From: Kitasatospora sp. NBC_00374
Lineage (GTDB): Bacteria > Actinomycetota > Actinomycetes > Streptomycetales > Streptomycetaceae
DNA length: 64,000 nt
Assembly: GCF_041434935.1 (NCBI RefSeq)
Contig: NZ_CP107964.1
Span: 3,906,001-3,970,000, forward strand
Reading direction: 5' to 3'
Numbering within the stretch: the first letter of the stretch is position 1; every line of letters begins with the position of its first letter. The translations under genes were made by a program, and so were the position numbers. The notes under the pieces are model-generated. The model searched no databases and was not told where the DNA came from. It saw only the letters and a program-made list of their open reading frames with translations. Positions 60,920 through 64,000 of the stretch are shown here, one piece after another.

Positions 60920-61690
60920 ATGCCTACGCCTCACGGATCGCGCGGCGGCATGGCTTTCAGCGCCGACGAAGTCCGCGTGCTGCGCCGCGCCCTCGCCCAA
61001 GCTCTCCACCCGGCCATGCCCGACCGGCTCCGGCCGCCCGGGCCGATCCCCGAACTCTGGGCCGAGGACGTCCAGGAGTCCCTGCGGCTCACCGAGGCGA
61101 TCGAGGAGGCCGTCTCGGAGGGCGGCAGGCTGCGCGCCTTCCTCCTGGCCGACCTGGCCCGCTACCGGGCCGCCCTGCCCGGGAGCGCGGCCGGCTACCT
61201 GGAGCGGCTGGAGGAGGCCGTCGCCGACGGCTACCTGCCGACCGCCGAGGACCTCGCCGCGCTGCGCTCGCTCATCCGCCGGCCCTGCGGCCCCGCCGAG
61301 CGCTCCCGCCGCTCCCGGCTGGCCGGGCGCTGCCACGCGCTGGCCGAGGCCGAGGTCCGCGAACGGCTCTCGCTCGGATCCGGAACACGCCATCTGACGG
61401 CGGTGCCCGACCCGGCCACCGAACCCACCTTCACCGCGAGCTCGTACACCGCGGCCACCCCAGTTGGAGGACGGATCCCGATGAGCAACACCGCAGGCAC
61501 CCCCAAGACGCCCGCCCCCGCCCGTCCTCAGCCGTCGCAGTCGTCGCAGTCGTCGCAGCAGCCGCAGCAGCCGCAGCAGTCGCAGTCCCGCCGGATGCCC
61601 ACCCCGGCCGAGCTGTTCGGCCGCCGCCCCCGCACGGCCCCGCAGGGCACCGCGGAGGAGGAGACCGAACTCGCCACCGGCACCGGCTGA
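60920..61690 (+). CDS. Conserved streptomycete protein of unknown function
   Basis: A 256-residue protein. The start is taken as ATG 60920 (MPTPHGSRGG) because TACTGT ends six bases before it; ATGs at 60887 and 60950 are alternatives. The N-terminal half is helical: MAFSADEVRVLRRALAQAL, LWAEDVQESLRLTEAIEEAV, SAAGYLERLEEAVADGYL and a basic RRPCGPAERSRRSRL stretch. The C-terminal half is low complexity with Ser-Gln and Pro-Gln repeats (SQSSQSSQQPQQPQQ) and a final RRMPTPAELFGRRPRT motif. No function known. Between coaX and lysS. Confidence 0.75.
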   Translation: MPTPHGSRGGMAFSADEVRVLRRALAQALHPAMPDRLRPPGPIPELWAEDVQESLRLTEAIEEAVSEGGRLRAFLLADLARYRAALPGSAAGYLERLEEAVADGYLPTAEDLAALRSLIRRPCGPAERSRRSRLAGRCHALAEAEVRERLSLGSGTRHLTAVPDPATEPTFTASSYTAATPVGGRIPMSNTAGTPKTPAPARPQPSQSSQSSQQPQQPQQSQSRRMPTPAELFGRRPRTAPQGTAEEETELATGTG

Positions 61691-61750
61691 CCCGGTACCG
61701 CGAGCCACCGCACGGCGGGCCCGCAGCGGCGACGGCCCCATTCGCGCACC

Positions 61751-61789
61751 AGGCCCCCGGATTCGCCGACCCGGCGCATCCGGGGGCCT
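61751..61789 (+). terminator. Intrinsic terminator
   Basis: AGGCCCCCGGAT (61751-61762) pairs with ATCCGGGGGCCT (61778-61789), followed by TT. It lies in the 321-base gap 61691-62011, whose only other recognised element is the lysS promoter. Confidence 0.85.
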
Positions 61790-61999
61790 TTCCGTCAGGC
61801 CGCGACCCGGTGAACATTCGCCCACGGTGCACTCTTTGTGAACAATAGCCGGATTTGACCTTCGTACGCGTCCGAACCGGCCCGCCGTGAAACCGCACCG
61901 CTCCGGCCGCCGCCACCGCGCGGCGGCCCCGGCGGGCCCGCGCGCGACTCCCCCGGGCCCGCCGCCGTATCCCGCGGCGGTCCGGGCTGTTCGGCTGGC

Positions 62000-62005
62000 T
62001 ACCCT
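62000..62005 (+). promoter_or_regulatory. -10 element of leaderless lysS
   Basis: TACCCT, six bases, GTG 62012. The block TACCCTTG is shared with the gene at 49592. Confidence 0.55.
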
Positions 62006-62011
62006 TGTGGA

Positions 62012-63583
62012 GTGAGCGATCAGAGCACCGTCCCCACGACCGACGACCTTCCCGAGCAGATGCGCGTCCGGCGCGAGAAGCTGGACCGGCTCCGGGCGGC
62101 CGGCGTCGACCCGTACCCGGTCGGCTTCCCCCGGACCACCACCATCGCCGACCTGCGCGCCAAGCACCCCGACCTGGAGCCGGACACCGCGACCGGCGAG
62201 CGGGCCGGCGTGACCGGCCGGGTCATCCTGGCCCGCACCGGCGGCAAGCTCTGCTTCGCCACCCTGCGCGACGGCTCGGGCGACCTCCAGGTGATGTTCT
62301 CCCTGGACAAGCTGGGCCCGGAGCGGCTGGCCGCCTGGAAGTCCGACATCGACCTCGGCGACCAGGTGGGTGTGGAGGGCGAGGTGATCACCTCCAAGCG
62401 CGGCGAGCTGTCCGTGATGGTCGACCGCTGGGAGCTCACCGCCAAGTGCCTGCGCCCGCTGCCGGACAAGCACAAGGGCCTGACCGACCCGGAGGCCCGG
62501 GTCCGCCAGCGGTACGTGGACCTGATCGTGAACCCCGAGGCGCGGGAGATCCTCTACCTGCGCAGCAAGGTGGTCCGCTCGATCCGCCGCACCTACGAGG
62601 AGCGCGGCTACATCGAGGTCGAGACCCCGATGCTGCAGCCGGTGCACGGCGGCGCCAACGCCCGCCCGTTCACCACCCACATCAACGCCTACGACATCGA
62701 CCTCTTCCTGCGGATCGCCCCGGAGCTGTACCTCAAGCGCCTGGTGGTCGGCGGCGCGGAGAAGGTCTTCGAGATCAACCGCAACTTCCGCAACGAGGGC
62801 GCGGACTCGACCCACAACCCCGAGTTCACCTCGCTGGAGTCGTACGAGGCGTACGGCGACTACGACACCCAGGCCGAGCTGATCCGGGCCACCATCGTCA
62901 ACGCCGCCCGGGACGCGCTGGGCACCACCGTCGTGCGCGGCATCGGCCCGGACGGCGCGGAGCACGAGATCGACCTGGCCGAGCCCTGGGCCGAGGTCAG
63001 CGTCTACCCCGGCATCTCGGCCCACCTGGGCACCGAGATCACCCCCGAGACCCCGGTCGAGGAGCTGCGCAAGCTCGCCGACGAGGCCGGCGTGCCCTAC
63101 GAGAAGGAGTGGGGCCACGGCCAGATCGTCCTGGAGATGATCGAGCGGCTGCTGGAGCACAACGCGATCAAGCCGACCTTCATCCGGGACTACCCGACCG
63201 AGGTCTCCCCGCTGACCCGCCAGCACCGCTCGGTCCCGGGGGTGGCCGAGAAGTGGGACCTGGTGATCTTCGGTACCGAGATCGGCACCGCCTACTCGGA
63301 GCTGGTCGACCCGGTCGAGCAGCGGGCCCGCCTCACCGCCCAGTCGCTGCTGGCGGCCGGCGGCGACGTCGAGGCGATGCAGGTGGACGAGGACTTCCTG
63401 CGCGCCCTGGAGTACGCGATGCCCCCCACCGGCGGCCTCGGCCTCGGTGTGGACCGCCTGATCATGCTGCTCACCGGCAAGAACATCCGGGAGACGGTGC
63501 TGTTCCCGATCGTGAAGCCCGACCAGCGCGGTGCGGAGGCCAAGCCGGCCGCCGGCGCCGACGCCGACCAGACCCAGGAGTGA
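62012..63583 (+). CDS. lysS: Lysyl-tRNA synthetase, class II
   Basis: Charges tRNA-Lys. 523 residues: N-terminal OB-fold anticodon-binding domain (about 60-175, GRVILARTGGKLCFATLRDG), motif 1 near YEERGYIEVETPML, motif 2 FEINRNFRNEGADSTHNPEF and motif 3 GGLGLGVDRLIMLLTG. GTG start, probably leaderless; the C-terminus has a short Ala/Asp tail. The next small gene starts five bases after its stop. Confidence 0.96.
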   Translation: MSDQSTVPTTDDLPEQMRVRREKLDRLRAAGVDPYPVGFPRTTTIADLRAKHPDLEPDTATGERAGVTGRVILARTGGKLCFATLRDGSGDLQVMFSLDKLGPERLAAWKSDIDLGDQVGVEGEVITSKRGELSVMVDRWELTAKCLRPLPDKHKGLTDPEARVRQRYVDLIVNPEAREILYLRSKVVRSIRRTYEERGYIEVETPMLQPVHGGANARPFTTHINAYDIDLFLRIAPELYLKRLVVGGAEKVFEINRNFRNEGADSTHNPEFTSLESYEAYGDYDTQAELIRATIVNAARDALGTTVVRGIGPDGAEHEIDLAEPWAEVSVYPGISAHLGTEITPETPVEELRKLADEAGVPYEKEWGHGQIVLEMIERLLEHNAIKPTFIRDYPTEVSPLTRQHRSVPGVAEKWDLVIFGTEIGTAYSELVDPVEQRARLTAQSLLAAGGDVEAMQVDEDFLRALEYAMPPTGGLGLGVDRLIMLLTGKNIRETVLFPIVKPDQRGAEAKPAAGADADQTQE

Positions 63584-63587
63584 CCTG

Positions 63588-63743
63588 ATGGACTACGTCA
63601 GCGCGATCGTGCCGCCGCTCGTCATGGCGATCGGCTTCGGATTCCTGGTGCGGGCGATCATCCGCAGCCAGGGCGGGGCCCAGCGGGCCAAGGAGGACGC
63701 CGCCGCCGAGGCCATGGCGGCCCGGTCCGCGGCGGGCGAATAG
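63588..63743 (+). CDS. Small single-pass membrane protein
   Basis: A 51-residue protein: one membrane helix (about 8-25, VPPLVMAIGFGFLVRAII) and a charged tail (GGAQRAKEDAAAEAMAA). It starts five bases after lysS and is very likely cotranscribed and translationally coupled with it. Function unknown; comparable small proteins follow lysS in other streptomycetes. Confidence 0.8.
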   Translation: MDYVSAIVPPLVMAIGFGFLVRAIIRSQGGAQRAKEDAAAEAMAARSAAGE

Positions 63744-63752
63744 CAACACCGG

Positions 63753-63790
63753 CCGGCGCGCCGTCACCCCTGCGGGTGGCGGCGCGCCGG
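63753..63790 (+). terminator. Terminator of the lysS operon
   Basis: A 17-bp stem with one G-U pair, CCGGCGCGCCGTCACCC paired with GGGTGGCGGCGCGCCGG, and a four-base loop, ten bases after the small membrane-protein gene. Confidence 0.88.
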
Positions 63791-63844
63791 TGGCGTTTCC
63801 GGCACCGGCGATTCTGTCCGAAACAGCCCTATCCTGGCCGGACT

Positions 63845-64000
63845 ATGGTGCGGCAACTCGGAGAACTCGAGAACGACATCATGACCAGGGTGTGGCAGTG
63901 GAACCGCCCGGTCACCGTTCGCGAGGTTCTGCTGGATCTGCAGTCGGAACGCGATATCGCGTACACGACGGTGATGACCGTGCTCGACAAGCTGTACCGA
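63845..64000 (+). CDS. BlaI/MecI/CopY-type transcriptional repressor (5' part)
   Basis: The first 52 codons of a winged-helix repressor: MVRQLGELENDIMTRVW, then VTVREVLLDLQSERDIAYTTVMTVLDKLYR, which covers the first two helices and the recognition helix typical of BlaI regulators. The gene runs off the window. TATCCT (63830-63835) nine bases ahead of the ATG suggests a leaderless or short-leader transcript. A BlaR1-like peptidase gene would be expected nearby but is not visible. Confidence 0.85.
   Translation, partial: MVRQLGELENDIMTRVWQWNRPVTVREVLLDLQSERDIAYTTVMTVLDKLYR

Noticed and set aside
1..64000. tRNA/rRNA genes, CRISPR arrays, insertion sequences, att sites, origin
   Set aside because: No T-loop-like tRNA blocks, spaced direct repeats, transposase or integrase motifs, or DnaA-box clusters were seen by eye; a tRNAscan or Infernal run would be decisive.

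Overview
The window is high-GC actinobacterial DNA and almost certainly comes from the chromosome of a Streptomycetaceae member (Streptomyces or Kitasatospora). It carries chaplins, rodlins, the developmental sigma factor BldN with its anti-sigma RsbN, a Rex-hem operon, an XRE-DUF5753/DUF397 remnant, many GTG starts, ATGA/GTGA stop-start overlaps and GC-rich hairpin terminators. Genus and species cannot be fixed from the sequence alone. No rRNA, tRNA, CRISPR array, transposase or replication origin was recognised.

Layout. 0.2-4.1 kb: aerial-surface protein locus with two short chaplins, two rodlins and three small secreted proteins, separated by strong hairpins; sigma-BldN-type promoter motifs precede the first rodlin. 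4.1-10.2 kb: haem precursor genes (rex-hemA-hemC-cobA/hemD, then hemB) with a Rex operator in front of rex. 10.2-12.5 kb: exonuclease, glutaredoxin-like protein, HAD phosphatase. 12.5-15.5 kb: bldN and rsbN, the latter behind a near-perfect sigma-BldN promoter. Sheath genes, their sigma factor and its antagonist therefore lie within 15 kb. 15.5-23.3 kb: acyltransferase/epimerase pair, ribosomal protein bS22, an excisionase-type HTH protein, a phosphatase-family protein with acuC, an MFS transporter, a HAD hydrolase and proC.

23.4-31 kb is an accessory region: a headless DUF5753 regulator with its DUF397 partner, a P-loop STAND-like protein with Arg in place of the Walker A Lys, two tandem paralogues that keep the helical part of that protein without its P-loop and end in a SUKH-like domain (one frameshifted), repeated fragment ORFs, and a decayed SUKH-4 immunity gene. 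31.3-34.2 kb is a two-gene family 2B encapsulin operon (shell with inserted cNMP-binding-like domain plus SufS-type cysteine desulfurase with a disordered N-terminal arm). 34.3-44.4 kb holds miscellaneous and core genes (DinB, PH-domain protein, a PTP-like protein, membrane proteins, ilvD, a methyltransferase, a TIM-barrel isomerase with a Lys/Ala-rich arm, a Ppx/GppA protein and an alpha/beta hydrolase). 44.6-49.4 kb is a type VII-type polymorphic toxin locus: WXG100-like protein, 1030-residue toxin with C-terminal papain-like Tox-PL domain, and a coupled YrhB/SUKH-4 immunity protein.

49.6-64 kb returns to core functions: a Cys-rich conserved protein, an orphan nuoD beside a MidA/NDUFAF7-type methyltransferase, a two-component system, a DUF2520-panC-panD-nadB-nadC-coaX run feeding CoA and NAD synthesis from aspartate, lysS, a small membrane protein and the 5' end of a BlaI-type repressor. 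Several starts here look leaderless: a -10-like hexamer ends six bases before the start codon.
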